Source: Embleya sp040629175 (GTDB lineage Bacteria; Actinomycetota; Actinomycetes; Streptomycetales; Streptomycetaceae). Taken from it: a DNA stretch of 64,000 nt. The first letter of the stretch is position 1, and the number at the start of each line of letters is the position of its first letter. The stretch spans positions 19,211 to 83,210 of the forward strand of contig NZ_JBEXUX010000046.1 of the NCBI RefSeq assembly GCF_040629175.1. The letters run 5' to 3'. The position numbers and the translations under genes were made by a program. Positions 50,622 to 59,674 of this stretch are shown in pieces. The notes beneath the pieces were generated by a model. That model was not told where the DNA came from. It did not search any database and saw only the letters and a list, made by a program, of their open reading frames with translations.

Positions 50622-51152
50622 ATGGGTTGGTTCCACAGGGAGCGCATCGGATTCGCCGAGTTCGCCGAGGCGAACCAGACCGTACTGCGCCGCACCGCCT
50701 TCCTGCTCTGCGGCGACTGGCATGCGGCCGAGGACCTCGCGCAGACCGCGTTGGAGAAGGTCTACGTCGTGTGGCCCAAGCTCGAGCGGCAGGAGCACCC
50801 GCAGGCCTACGCCAAGCGCGTCCTGATCAACGCGTTCCTGGATGGGCGCCGCCGCAAGAGCAGCGGCGAGATGACGGGCATAGACGCCGACGTGCTGGCC
50901 CGCACCCCCGCCCTCGTTCACGGCGACCCCGAACTGCGGCTCACCCTCGTCGGCGCGCTGCGCACCCTCGAACCACGCGACCGCGCCCTGCTGGTGCTGC
51001 GGTACTGGGAGGACCTGAGCGTCGAGGAGACCGCACGGCGGCTGGGTATGGGCGTGTCCGCCGTGAAGACCGGCACGATGCGCGCGCTCGCCAGGCTGCG
51101 CGAGCGCGTGCCGGAGCTGACCCGCGAGGCCGCTGCGGAGGGACAGCCGTGA
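50622..51152 (+). CDS. SigE-family ECF RNA polymerase sigma factor
   Basis: A 176-residue sigma factor. Region 2: FAEFAEANQTVLRRTAFLLC, HAAEDLAQTALEKVYVVWPK. Region 4: ALRTLEPRDRALLVLRYWED and SVEETARRLGMGVSAVKTGT. This is the actinobacterial SigE (SACE-type) group that lacks a long linker. It ends with a GTGA overlap with a membrane protein, the usual sigma/anti-sigma arrangement. Confidence 0.9.
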   Translation: MGWFHRERIGFAEFAEANQTVLRRTAFLLCGDWHAAEDLAQTALEKVYVVWPKLERQEHPQAYAKRVLINAFLDGRRRKSSGEMTGIDADVLARTPALVHGDPELRLTLVGALRTLEPRDRALLVLRYWEDLSVEETARRLGMGVSAVKTGTMRALARLRERVPELTREAAAEGQP

Positions 51153-52096
51153 GGAAACGGCGCACAACGGAATGGCCGGCGGCGGACACAGTGGCATACA
51201 TGAGGGGAACCGACGTCGTGGAAGGGCAGGCAGTGGAGACCGAGGACCTGTTTCGCAGCGAACTGCGCGCCGAAGTGGACGAGTTGGTGATCCCGCCGGG
51301 CGCGGGGCTGGCTACCCGGGCGGCCGAGGGCGGCCGCCGCCGGGCGCGGCGGCGTGCGTTGGGGCAGACCGTTGGCGTGACCCTGGCGGTGGGAGTGATC
51401 GTGGCGGGCGGGCTGGGCGCGGCACAGCTGCGGACGAGTCCGGCGACCAAGGCGGGGCCCGCGGCGGATCCGTCGCCGTCCCGGATCGACGGACGGTTGG
51501 GGGGCGTGAACCCGGAACTGCCGGCGCAGCCGGTGGCACCGAATCCCCTCGCCGATCGGCTCGGTCCGATCATCAGGAACCTGCTGCCCGGGGGGACGAA
51601 GCAGATCACGACCAACACCGCCGTCGACGGCGGCCTCTACGCGAAGGTCACCTGGGACACCGGCCAGGGCGTGGTCGAGGTGACCTTCCACATGGTGGGC
51701 AAGCGGTTCTCCGGGTGCACCATGGCCGACGGCAGGCCCAAGCCCAAGGAGAACAACTTCGGCGGCTGCCGCAACGCACCGGACGGAACGCTGCTCGGCA
51801 CCTTCGAGAAGCCCTTTCCGGACAAGGGCATCGCCTGGAAGAGCGTCAACTACGTCACCGGGGAGACCATGGTCGAACTGAGCTACGGAAACGGCGAACT
51901 GTCGGACAACGGCAAGCCCACCCGCAGCACCTTGCCGCTGACCGACGAGCAGGCCCTGTCCATCCTGAGGAACCCGGCCTGGGCGCCGATCCTCGCAGCC
52001 TACGTCCCGCCGCCGCCCGCCGACCCCGTCACACCGCCCACCTTGGGCACGACGTGGTCCCCGATCGCCTCGTTCGGCCCGGCACAACAGTCCTGA
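51149..52096 (+). CDS. Membrane protein, probable anti-sigma partner
   Basis: A 315-residue protein from GTG 51149. The first 70 residues are cytoplasmic and acidic (VETEDLFRSELRAEVDELVI), then Arg-rich (GGRRRARRRALGQ), then one membrane helix (VGVTLAVGVIVAGGLGAAQL), then an outside domain of about 200 residues (TNTAVDGGLYAKVTWDTGQG, SGCTMADGRPKPKENNFGG with two Cys, LPLTDEQALSILRNPAWAPI). Translation coupling to the sigma factor suggests that it holds the sigma factor at the membrane until an outside signal arrives. Confidence 0.7.
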   Translation: MRKRRTTEWPAADTVAYMRGTDVVEGQAVETEDLFRSELRAEVDELVIPPGAGLATRAAEGGRRRARRRALGQTVGVTLAVGVIVAGGLGAAQLRTSPATKAGPAADPSPSRIDGRLGGVNPELPAQPVAPNPLADRLGPIIRNLLPGGTKQITTNTAVDGGLYAKVTWDTGQGVVEVTFHMVGKRFSGCTMADGRPKPKENNFGGCRNAPDGTLLGTFEKPFPDKGIAWKSVNYVTGETMVELSYGNGELSDNGKPTRSTLPLTDEQALSILRNPAWAPILAAYVPPPPADPVTPPTLGTTWSPIASFGPAQQS

Positions 52097-52114
52097 CCCG
52101 TCCCGCCCACGCCG

Positions 52115-52148
52115 GGGGCGGCCCCGCCGGTCCGGCCGGGGCCGCCCC
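52115..52148 (+). terminator. Strong hairpin after the sigma/anti-sigma operon
   Basis: GGGGCGGCCCCG, 10-base loop, CGGGGCCGCCCC: a perfect 12-bp stem starting 19 bases after the stop at 52096. No T-tract. Confidence 0.7.
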
Positions 52149-52440
52149 GTGATCCGCCGGAGGCGCCCGGCAAGGTCCGCGCCTGCTTGCCGGGCGCCAC
52201 CGAACGAAGAGGGACATCGGTACGGGGAGCGGTCGGACAAAGACCGGCGCGAGGCCACCCCCACCGACGCGGTCGCCCGAACGTCCGGCCCCGCCGCGGT
52301 CACGACCGCGCGCCCGGCGCCGGAAACGGTGACGACACGAGGCGGGGGTCGTCGTCGCCGCCCGGGGTGCCCGCGGAGGCGCAGTCGCGCAGGTCGCCGG
52401 GGTTCCCCAGGGGGCGTCACCCGATATCCGGCGGACGCTC
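52149..52440. other. Gene-free stretch
   Basis: No gene seen; the sequence is Arg/Pro-rich in all frames up to the fragment at 52441. Confidence 0.35.
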
Positions 52441-52583
52441 CCGCCGTGATCGAGCGCTACCGCAAGGCCCGGGACCTGCCCGGCACCAGGGCGGTGATCG
52501 AGGCCGCGATGGACGCACGCCGGCTCGGCCACGGCCCCTTGCCGCGCCATGCCTTCCTCCAACACGCCGCCGAGGCCTGGTAG
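52441..52583 (+). pseudogene. C-terminal-like fragment of an unknown helical protein
   Basis: The plus strand ends an open frame with AVIERYRKARDLPGTRAVIE and AAMDARRLGHGPLPRHAFLQ, then AAEAW-stop. This resembles a helical repeat segment seen in actinomycete NTPase/WD-type signalling proteins, but nothing before it is protein-like. Probably a truncated remnant. Confidence 0.35.
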
Positions 52584-52844
52584 CGCTTGTCGTCCGCGCA
52601 GGATTCGAGGAGGGCGAGTGCGCAGTCCCCGCGGACGAGGGCCGTCGCGCGCACGAAAGGGGCTGCCTGTTCGGCGTTCTCGGCCAGGGGTCCCGAAAAC
52701 AACCGCAGGACGGGCTCACCGGCGCCGGCCGCATGCCGAGGAGCCGGGGCGACGTTGGTCGTCGCCCCGGCTGCTTCGCGCCTCTCGTGTCGAGACGGGA
52801 TCGGTCGTCTTCGCCGGGCGGCCGTCCCGGCTTGACGTGTTCGG

Positions 52845-53609
52845 CTATTCGGGATTGCCCCGTCGGGATTCGGCCGCGGTGAGGAAGGCTCTCAGCGCGT
52901 CGTTGAACGGTCGGCCGATCCGCTGTACGGCGTGCGGGCTTCCCGGGAAGAGCCTGCGCTCGGCGTTCATGTGTGTCGCCAGCACGTCGCATACCGCTTC
53001 GAACGCGGGGGTTCCGCCGCCCGATACGACGAGCTTGGGGAAGGTGGTCCCGGCGAGCAACGGCAACGGAACTCCCGTGTCCCACGGCCGTTCCGTCTTC
53101 AGATTGTGTACGGCCTCCACGAACTCCGGGGGAAGCGGGCTCGGCAGCGAAAGCTTGACGCCGAGGGCCTCCAGGAATCCCGCCAGGAACGTCTCGTCGT
53201 CGGCCGAGACGTTCCGCTGCCAGTGCCGCATCAGTGCCTCGCGCAGCTCGTCGACCGCGGGATGGCCGATCCCGTTGGGCAGCGCGGGTGGTTCGATGAC
53301 GGTGAGGGACCACACACGATCCGGGACCAGCGCCGCCGCCCGCATGGCCACGACACCGCCCATGGAGGTGCCCACGAGGTGGGCACCGGAACCGATCAGT
53401 TCCACGATCTCTTCGGCATCGCGATCGGGGTCGATGCGATCGGTGTGCGGGCTCGGACGGTAACCGCGTCGATAGGGCGCGATCACGGTCCATTCGTCCG
53501 CGAAGGCTTGCTGCTCCACGAATGCGGCGGCGGCGGAGTTCAGGCTGCCGTGAATCAGCAGGAGCCGGGGGCCGTGATCACCCCATCGCTCCGAGGCGAG
53601 CGTGTTCAA
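52845..53609 (-). CDS. Alpha/beta hydrolase
   Basis: A 254-residue hydrolase. Oxyanion motif LLLIHGSLNSAAAAF, nucleophile elbow LVGTSMGGVVAMRAAAL (Ser near 88), catalytic His in RLFPGSPHAVQRIGRPFND, and an Asp in the preceding strand loop. It is the last gene of the GntR-headed catabolic operon and probably cleaves an ester or C-C bond of a pathway intermediate. Confidence 0.87.
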   Translation of the reverse strand: MNTLASERWGDHGPRLLLIHGSLNSAAAAFVEQQAFADEWTVIAPYRRGYRPSPHTDRIDPDRDAEEIVELIGSGAHLVGTSMGGVVAMRAAALVPDRVWSLTVIEPPALPNGIGHPAVDELREALMRHWQRNVSADDETFLAGFLEALGVKLSLPSPLPPEFVEAVHNLKTERPWDTGVPLPLLAGTTFPKLVVSGGGTPAFEAVCDVLATHMNAERRLFPGSPHAVQRIGRPFNDALRAFLTAAESRRGNPE

Positions 53610-53627
53610 CGACGTACTCCGTTCTGC

Positions 53628-54047
53628 TCAGGCACGCGGGCCGGCGGCGAAGACACCCGGGTCGATGTCGAGCCGGCGGGACTCGAATCGCCAACCGTCG
53701 GGCGTGCGGACCAGGGTGTCGCGGTAGATGCCCGTCGCGATGATGAACGGCGACTGCACGACCTGGAGTTTGACCACGACGCTGTACATCTCGGCCCGCT
53801 CGGCGTCGCCTTCGATCACGTGATTGACGCCCAGGTGTCGCGCGCCGTCCTCCTTGCCCGCCGCGATGTGACCGCGGAGGAACTCCATGATGGACGTGTG
53901 GCCCTGGAAGGTCCCGTAGTTCGCGACGAACGTTCCGTCGGGGATCCAACACTGTGCCCAGGCATCGACGTCGTGCGCGTCGAGGTATTTGAACTGCCGG
54001 GCGGCGAGCTCTTGGATCGCCAGCTTGTCTTCCACTGTCAGGGGCAT
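53628..54047 (-). CDS. SnoaL/NTF2-like protein
   Basis: A 139-residue cone-fold protein from ATG 54047: MPLTVEDKLAIQELAARQFK, DAHDVDAWAQCWIPDGTFVA and WRFESRRLDIDPGVFAAGP. The Asp/Trp pattern is that of the bile-acid-dehydratase/scytalone-dehydratase-like SnoaL_4 group, which can act as a dehydratase or as a small dioxygenase subunit. It sits 18 bases upstream of the alpha/beta hydrolase on the same strand. Confidence 0.82.
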   Translation of the reverse strand: MPLTVEDKLAIQELAARQFKYLDAHDVDAWAQCWIPDGTFVANYGTFQGHTSIMEFLRGHIAAGKEDGARHLGVNHVIEGDAERAEMYSVVVKLQVVQSPFIIATGIYRDTLVRTPDGWRFESRRLDIDPGVFAAGPRA

Positions 54048-54195
54048 GTCTGTTCGCCTTCGCAGGGGCGCCGCGGGGCGGCGCTTGTCGGTTGCGGTTC
54101 GGGGGCTGCGACCCGTGGGGGCAGCCCGGATTGCGGCGTCCGCCGTTCGGCCGTTCGGGGCGATCAGGCCCCGAGAGCGTCGGGCCGAGTGGGGT

Positions 54196-54717
54196 TCAGA
54201 AGTACCAGGGCACCTGGGCGTGCCCGCGGTCGACGAGGTCGCCGAAGCGTCCACCGAGGAAGGCCAGCGGTTCGCCGGCGCGCTCGCAGGTGTCCAGGAC
54301 GCGGCCGACGACCACGATGTGGTCTCCGGCGACGAAGTGGCGCTCCACGTCGCATTCCAGGTGGGCGAGGGCATCCGGGATCACCGGTACGTGGTGCCTT
54401 CCGTAGGCGGGTTCGAGGCCGGCGAAGTGGTCCTCGGCGCGCCGGGCGAAGCGCATCGCGATCGGTTCCTGACGCGACGACAGGATGCTGACGGCGAATC
54501 GACCCGAAGCGGTGATCGCGTCGGTGCTGCGCGCGCCGATGTTGAGGCAGACCAGCAGCAGCGGCGGGTCCAGGGACACCGAGGTCAGCGAGTTGACCGT
54601 CATCCCGTGCGGCGTGCCGTCGGGAGCGTAGGTCGTGACCACCGCCACCCCGGTGGCGAAACGGCCCATGGTCCGGCGCATCGTCTGCGGGTCCACGGAC
54701 GCGAGGGTGGAAGCCAT
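54196..54717 (-). CDS. Flavin reductase (HpaC-like)
   Basis: A 173-residue NAD(P)H:flavin oxidoreductase. Typical motifs: MRRTMGRFATGVAVVTTYAP, GMTVNSLTSVSLDPPLLLVC, GRFAVSILSSRQEPIAMRFA and GDHIVVVGRVLDTC. It supplies reduced FAD to the HpaB-type monooxygenase encoded two genes upstream, which cannot reduce its own flavin. ATG at 54717. Cytoplasmic. Confidence 0.9.
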   Translation of the reverse strand: MASTLASVDPQTMRRTMGRFATGVAVVTTYAPDGTPHGMTVNSLTSVSLDPPLLLVCLNIGARSTDAITASGRFAVSILSSRQEPIAMRFARRAEDHFAGLEPAYGRHHVPVIPDALAHLECDVERHFVAGDHIVVVGRVLDTCERAGEPLAFLGGRFGDLVDRGHAQVPWYF

Positions 54718-54734
54718 GTCGTTGTCTCCGATGC

Positions 54735-55079
54735 TCAGGCGCGGTAGCGCACTTCGAAGGTGACCACGCCCTCGTCGGTTCGCCAGGGCCCGTGCGGCAT
54801 GCCCGGCGGGCGGCAGGCGTACATGCCGGCGGTGAATGTGCGGCCCAGGGTGATGTCGGTGAACGAGCCCTCCAGGATGTACACCTCTTCCCAGAAGTCG
54901 TGGCGCTGCACGCCCATCGGGGTGGAATCGGCGCCCGGCGCGTAGCGCAGGATTCGGGTCGCGACCCCGGTGGCGGGGTCCTTGGCCAGGACTCGTTCGG
55001 TGATCGCCGGGTCGTCGCCCGGACACAGGGTGAACTCGATGTCGGAGACGGGGAAGAACTCGTGTTCGGGCTTGCTCAC
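54735..55079 (-). CDS. Small cupin protein
   Basis: A 114-residue cupin from GTG 55079. Metal motif 1 region: PMGVQRHDFWEEVYILEGSF (His and Glu ligands); motif 2: ACRPPGMPHGPWRTDEG (Pro-Gly and His). One beta-barrel domain, as in ChrR-like or single-domain dioxygenase cupins. It lies between the monooxygenase and its reductase, so it may be a ring-opening dioxygenase or isomerase of the same pathway. Confidence 0.8.
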   Translation of the reverse strand: MSKPEHEFFPVSDIEFTLCPGDDPAITERVLAKDPATGVATRILRYAPGADSTPMGVQRHDFWEEVYILEGSFTDITLGRTFTAGMYACRPPGMPHGPWRTDEGVVTFEVRYRA

Positions 55080-55099
55080 TTGGTCACGCTCCTGTGGTT

Positions 55100-56557
55100 T
55101 CACACGGTGCTCTCGACGTGGTAGCTCGCCAGGAAGGCGTCCACCGCGGCGAGTGGCGCGTCGAAGTCGTAGTTGCGGTAGGCGTAGCCCTTCACCACGA
55201 ACGGTGCGCCCGCGTAGAAGAGTTCGTACTGGTGGTGGCGCCCGGCGAACTCGCTGCCGACGGCGTCCCAGACCAGCTTGAAGAGCTTGACCCGCTCCTC
55301 GGCCGTGGCACCGGGGCTCTGGATGTAGCGATCGATGTCGGCGCGCGTTTCGGGATTGGTCATGTCGGCGATGCCGGAGGGCACTTGGAGCACTCCCCCG
55401 CCGACGAGGTCGCGCAGGATCGCCAGCACGCGTGGGTACAGTTCCGACTGCATGCCCATCGCCCCGTAGACGGCCCGGGAGCCGGGGCGCCACATGCCCT
55501 GCTCGTCGGGCTCGGCGGTGTATTCGGCGGCGAGGACCGCGGACTCGGCGAGCGAGACCAGGCTCGCGAGTTCACCGAGTTTCTCGACGACGCCCGGGAA
55601 ACGATCGACTCCGTTGACGGCGGCCACCTTGCGGGCCAGGCCGGCCAGGAACTGGAGCTTGACGCTCAGTCGGATCTGGGCCTGCCAGTTGCCCAGCACG
55701 TGGGCGCCGGTGTCGAAGAACTGGCGTCGCAGTCCGGGGACATCGCGGTAGACGAACACCTGCTCCCACGGGATGAACACATCGTCGAAGACCAACAGTG
55801 CGTCGGTCTCGTCGTAGCGCGTGGTCAGCGGGTAGTCGTAGGCGCTGGTGGCGGCCGGCGCGTAGGGGCGTCGACAGTACAGCTTCAGGCCCTGGGCGCC
55901 GACGGGCACCGCGAAGCTCAGCGCGAAGTCGGTGTCCTCGGGGCCGAGCGGTTTGATGCACGACACCAGGATCTCGTCGGCGACCGCGCCGCCGGTGGCC
56001 AGCATCTGCGCGCCGCGCACCACGATGCCGTCGGGACGCTCCTCTGCCACGCCGACCTGGACCAACTCGCCTTCCCAGGCGTGTGCGGTGGTCGCCCGGG
56101 AGACCTGCGGCGGGATGATCGCGTAGGACACGTACAGATTCTCGGCGGCGACCCGGCGTCGGTAGGCGACGATGTTGGCGGCCAGATCGCGCTCGCCGCT
56201 CGCGAACGCCTCCGGGTGGGCCCCGAACGCGGCGACGAACGCACCGACATGGTCGGGGCTGCGTCCGACCCAGCCGTGGGTGTGTCTGGCCCAGCGGGTC
56301 GCGGCGGTGCGGTAGGCGGTGAGTTCGTCCCGGCTTCGCGGGGCCGTGAACAGCAGGTTGATCGGCTCGCCGGTCTCCGGGTCGGGGCGGGTGAAGCCGG
56401 ATTCGGGGTCGGCGGCGATGTCGAAGAGTTCGGCGATCGTCGTCGCGATGGGGGTGAAGGCCGGGTGGTGGGCGACGTCCGCGACGACCTCGCCGTCGAC
56501 GTGGACACGACGGTCGTCCTTGAGAGAGGCCAGGTATTCGGCTCCGGTGCGCATCAC
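55100..56557 (-). CDS. HpaB-type FADH2-dependent aromatic monooxygenase
   Basis: A 485-residue enzyme of the 4-hydroxyphenylacetate 3-hydroxylase (HpaB/PvcC) family, normal length. Segments: RTGAEYLASLKDDRRVHVDG, FTRPDPETGEPINLLFTAPR, ATTAHAWEGELVQVGVAEER, DDVFIPWEQVFVYRDVPGL and GGVLQVPSGIADMTNPETRA. It hydroxylates a phenol-like or N-heteroaromatic ring with FADH2 supplied by the flavin reductase in the same operon. The substrate is not evident. The downstream cupin gene follows after 20 bases. Confidence 0.9.
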   Translation of the reverse strand: MMRTGAEYLASLKDDRRVHVDGEVVADVAHHPAFTPIATTIAELFDIAADPESGFTRPDPETGEPINLLFTAPRSRDELTAYRTAATRWARHTHGWVGRSPDHVGAFVAAFGAHPEAFASGERDLAANIVAYRRRVAAENLYVSYAIIPPQVSRATTAHAWEGELVQVGVAEERPDGIVVRGAQMLATGGAVADEILVSCIKPLGPEDTDFALSFAVPVGAQGLKLYCRRPYAPAATSAYDYPLTTRYDETDALLVFDDVFIPWEQVFVYRDVPGLRRQFFDTGAHVLGNWQAQIRLSVKLQFLAGLARKVAAVNGVDRFPGVVEKLGELASLVSLAESAVLAAEYTAEPDEQGMWRPGSRAVYGAMGMQSELYPRVLAILRDLVGGGVLQVPSGIADMTNPETRADIDRYIQSPGATAEERVKLFKLVWDAVGSEFAGRHHQYELFYAGAPFVVKGYAYRNYDFDAPLAAVDAFLASYHVESTV

Positions 56558-57237
56558 GAACTCCTCTGGTGCACGGTGTAGTCATGGGTCAGGGAGGGCC
56601 CGCCGGGCAGTTCGATGGACAGCAGCCAGCGGGAGCCGTACACGAAGTCGCCGGTGAGCAGGGGCAGGGTGCCGCAGAACAACACCAGGTCACCGGCGAC
56701 GTCGCCGATGGCCGCGGTCATCCGGTGGAGCAGTTCGCGGGGGTGGCGCAGCGCGGACAGTGGTCCGTGCTGATAGGGGCGACCGTCGATCGCGGATTCG
56801 GCGGTCAGCTGTTCCCAGTTCGGTGGGCGGGTGCCGGCGTCGAGTTCGATCACGTCGGTGCCCAGCGGCTTGGGGCAGGCGGCCTTGGACGAGGTGATGT
56901 CCAGGCGTTCGCGTTCGCGATCGGTATGGTCCGAGCCGACCGCCAGGAACAGGCGGCCTCGGTGGCGGATGACCACGGGTTCCACCTCGCCCGAGGTCGC
57001 CTCGCCGTCCACCGCGACGGTTCGTTCGGTGGTGAGCAGGGACGGGTCGAGATCGTAGAAGGCCGGCACGGTCGCGGGTGGCGGGATGCCGATGGCCGCG
57101 AGTTCCTCGATGTGGCGTCGTGCGGCGGCCTCGTCGCGCGCGGTGTAGCCCGCCACGACCAGGCGCGCCGGCCGCACGTCCAGGTATTCGTCGGTGTCGA
57201 CCACGCGCATACGCAGCGGTGGTATCGAAGTGCTCAC
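56554..57237 (-). CDS. DUF2848 family protein (fumarylacetoacetase-like fold)
   Basis: A 227-residue protein from GTG 57237. Family features: VVAGYTARDEAAARRHIEEL, FYDLDPSLLTTERTVAVDGE, GSDHTDRERERLDITSSKAA (conserved D-H-T-D-R and S-K), GDLVLFCGTLPLLTGDFVYG. DUF2848 enzymes resemble fumarylacetoacetate hydrolases and probably break a C-C bond or hydrate a dicarboxylic intermediate. Its stop overlaps the monooxygenase start, indicating a shared pathway. Confidence 0.85.
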   Translation of the reverse strand: MSTSIPPLRMRVVDTDEYLDVRPARLVVAGYTARDEAAARRHIEELAAIGIPPPATVPAFYDLDPSLLTTERTVAVDGEATSGEVEPVVIRHRGRLFLAVGSDHTDRERERLDITSSKAACPKPLGTDVIELDAGTRPPNWEQLTAESAIDGRPYQHGPLSALRHPRELLHRMTAAIGDVAGDLVLFCGTLPLLTGDFVYGSRWLLSIELPGGPSLTHDYTVHQRSS

Positions 57238-57247
57238 AAGTGGTTCC

Positions 57248-58069
57248 TTAGCGTGGGTCCGGCGCGCTCCCCCGGGGTGGAAACGACGAGATGGGGCGAC
57301 GGTCGGCGAGGACCGGGAACTGGGCGCGTACCCGGTCGACGTCGGCGGGGTCGGCGTCGCAGAAGGTGACGCCCTCCTCGGTGCCGGCCTCGACCAGGAC
57401 GCGGCCCCAGGCGTCGACGACACGGCTGTGTCCACCGAGTTCGACGCCGCCGTCCTGGACGCCGACCGCGTTGCAGGCGATCACGAGCAGTTGTTGTTCG
57501 ACGGCTCGGCAGGAGGTGAACAGTTGCCAGTGCTCGCGGCGGGCGGCGGGCCAGGCGGCGGGTACGACGGCGATGCGGGCCCCTCGGTCGACCAGGTCGC
57601 GCCACAGTTCGGGGAAGCGCAGGTCGTAGCAGGTGGTGGCGCCCAGGCGCCCGAGGGCGGTGCCGGCCACGTCGATCCGGTCGCCGGGGGTGAGCAGTTC
57701 GGCCTCGCGGGAGGCGTGGCCGAAGACGTGGATCTTGCGGTAGGTGTGCGCGATCAGCCCGTCCGGGGTGATCAGGGCGGCGGTGTTGAACAGTCGGCCG
57801 TCGTCGTCGCGCTGGACGAAGCTGCCCAGGTGCACGTGCGCGTCCAGCGCCCGGGCCCAGGCGCGGGCCGCGGTGACCGTGGGACCGTTCAGCGGCTCGG
57901 CGTGTTCGGCGTAGGACTCGAAGCCGAAGTAGCCGGCCGCCCACAGTTCGGGGAGCACGACCAGGTCGGCCCCGCGGGCCTGTTCGACCATCGAGCCCAC
58001 CCGCTCGCGGCGGGCTCGGGGCGTTTCGGTGGGCGGGCTGGCGACCTGGACCAGGGCGATCCTCATCAC
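57248..58069 (-). CDS. Carbon-nitrogen hydrolase (nitrilase superfamily)
   Basis: A 273-residue amidase-like enzyme with the full catalytic triad: Glu41 (VVLPELWAAGYF), Lys112 (TYRKIHVFGH) and Cys147 (GATTCYDLRFPELWRDL). It should release ammonia or an amine from an amide in the pathway. ATG at 58069 overlaps the GntR stop (ATGA). The presence of an amidase suggests that the pathway substrate carries an amide or N-acyl group, or is a nitrogen heterocycle. Confidence 0.9.
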   Translation of the reverse strand: MMRIALVQVASPPTETPRARRERVGSMVEQARGADLVVLPELWAAGYFGFESYAEHAEPLNGPTVTAARAWARALDAHVHLGSFVQRDDDGRLFNTAALITPDGLIAHTYRKIHVFGHASREAELLTPGDRIDVAGTALGRLGATTCYDLRFPELWRDLVDRGARIAVVPAAWPAARREHWQLFTSCRAVEQQLLVIACNAVGVQDGGVELGGHSRVVDAWGRVLVEAGTEEGVTFCDADPADVDRVRAQFPVLADRRPISSFPPRGSAPDPR

Positions 58070-58752
58070 GCCCCCAGGGAGTCGTCGGAGCCCCGGCGGG
58101 CGACTTCGGGCAGGTGCAGCGCGGCGAGCGTGCTGCCCAGGTGGGTCCCCAGTGCCTGGGCCGCCCGGTCCGGATCACCGGTGCGCAGAGCGGACACGAT
58201 CGCCGCGTGCTCGGCCAAGACCTTGCGGAAACGGCCCTCGTCGCCGACGACGGCACGCAGACCCATCCGGACCTGGCGCTCGCGCAACGCCTCGTAGAAG
58301 TCGGCGAGGACCGGGTTGCCGGCCTGCCGCACGATCGCGCCGTGGAAGGCCCGGTCGCAGTCGATGAATCCCACCGCGTCGTCGACCAGGCCCTCCTGGG
58401 CGGCCACGAGGGCGTCGAGCTCGTCCAGGAACGCTTCGCCGGCCGGGACCACGCGCCGCATGCTCCAGTCCTCGATCAGTTCGCGGGCTTCCATCACGGT
58501 GCGTACCTCCGCGTCCGAGATGGGCGGTACGAAGGCGCCCTTCTTCGGCATGATCTGCACGAATCCCTCGGTTTCCAGGCGCAGCAACGCCTCGCGCACC
58601 GGAGTTCGCGACGTGCCCGCCGCCTGGGCGACCTCGGACTCGATCAGGAAGGTTCCCCCGTCCCGAGGCAGGGCGGAGATGTGCTTCTTGAGCCATCGAT
58701 AGGTGATGTCCTGGGCGGATCCACCGCCGGCGGGCTTTCGTACGCTGCTCAT
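58066..58752 (-). CDS. GntR/FadR-type transcriptional regulator
   Basis: A 228-residue regulator from ATG 58752. Winged helix: LKKHISALPRDGGTFLIESE, VAQAAGTSRTPVREALLRLE; then the FCD all-helical ligand domain with DRAFHGAIVRQAGNPVLADF (metal-binding His/Asp pattern) and LAEHAAIVSALRTGDPDRAA. It heads the eight-gene operon, and an 8-bp palindrome right at its start suggests autoregulated repression relieved by a pathway acid. Confidence 0.9.
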   Translation of the reverse strand: MSSVRKPAGGGSAQDITYRWLKKHISALPRDGGTFLIESEVAQAAGTSRTPVREALLRLETEGFVQIMPKKGAFVPPISDAEVRTVMEARELIEDWSMRRVVPAGEAFLDELDALVAAQEGLVDDAVGFIDCDRAFHGAIVRQAGNPVLADFYEALRERQVRMGLRAVVGDEGRFRKVLAEHAAIVSALRTGDPDRAAQALGTHLGSTLAALHLPEVARRGSDDSLGA

Positions 58753-58757
58753 GAACA

Positions 58758-58771
58758 CAATGTATACAACG
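58758..58771. promoter_or_regulatory. Probable GntR operator
   Basis: TGTATACA (58761-58768) is a perfect palindrome 8 bases upstream of the GntR start in an AT island (ACAATGTATACAACG). FadR-subfamily GntR regulators often bind such TrTAyA-type dyads. Confidence 0.5.
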
Positions 58772-59004
58772 CGCATACCAACGACAAGAGGTTCGCGTCG
58801 GCGACTCCGGTGAACGTCGCGGGCAGCCCGGAGGTCGTGGTGTTCTCGGCGTACGTCACGCGCGGGCCGACGATCGGCATCGTCGATCGGGCGACCTGCT
58901 CGACGGGGGCGGGTCCACCCACGACGAGAGCCCGGGCGCGGCCTGATCTCGCGCGCCCTTCGCAACGAGTTCGAGCCCGTGCGCGCCGCCGGCACCCGAT
59001 CCCC

Positions 59005-59400
59005 TGAAGGACGCGTCGGGATGCCGACGGGCAGTTCGCGTCGTTCACCGTGCACGATCAGTTCGACCCGTAGTCCGGCCGCCGCCGCGTCATCGACGGC
59101 GGCGAGCGTGGGCGCCGGGGCCAGGTCGGCGCTCTGCGGGGTATCGCTCCCCTCTCGCAGGATGCCGAGCAGGCGGCGCATCTCGCGCAGCGCGGTGCGC
59201 CCGGTGGCCTCGATCGAGCCGAGCGCGCAGCGCCTCCTCGGGCCGCTCGGGCCCCGACGAGGTGCGCGACGCCGGCCTGCACGGTGATCAGGCTCATGCT
59301 GTGCGCGACCACGTCGTGCAACTCGCGGGCCATCCGCAGCCGTTCCTCCGCCGCGTCCGCCGCGGCCCGCCGCTCGGCGTCGTGGGCCGCGGTTTCATGT
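59005..59400 (-). pseudogene. Histidine kinase core fragment, frameshifted
   Basis: One minus frame has RLRMARELHDVVAHSMSLIT (HisKA_3 phosphoacceptor) and VQAGVAHLVGA; a frame change near 59240 leads to ALRALGSIEATGRTALREMR, RRLLGILREGSDTPQ and LRVELIVHGERRELPVGIP. The membrane sensor before and the ATPase after are missing. A dead NarL-type kinase. Confidence 0.6.
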
Positions 59401-59674
59401 CGGCCCGGGCCTTGAGTGTGGCCGGGTGAGCGCTGGGGTGTTCGAAGTCGTTCCCGCATTCCCCTGGTTCGCCGGGCGGGCGGCGTGGAGGGTGCGCGGC
59501 GGGGGCGTCCGGCACGCCGCGCGATCGCGGAGCCTCCCGGTGTCGGGCGCCGCCCCTCTTGGTCGTCGAGGTCGGCGGGCTGCTTTCCGGGAGTGGGCCC
59601 GGTCGAGGACGGGCGGCAGTGGTCGGCACGAAGCCCCGGGGCCGCCTTGGCGAGGTCCCGGGGCTTCGTCGTGC

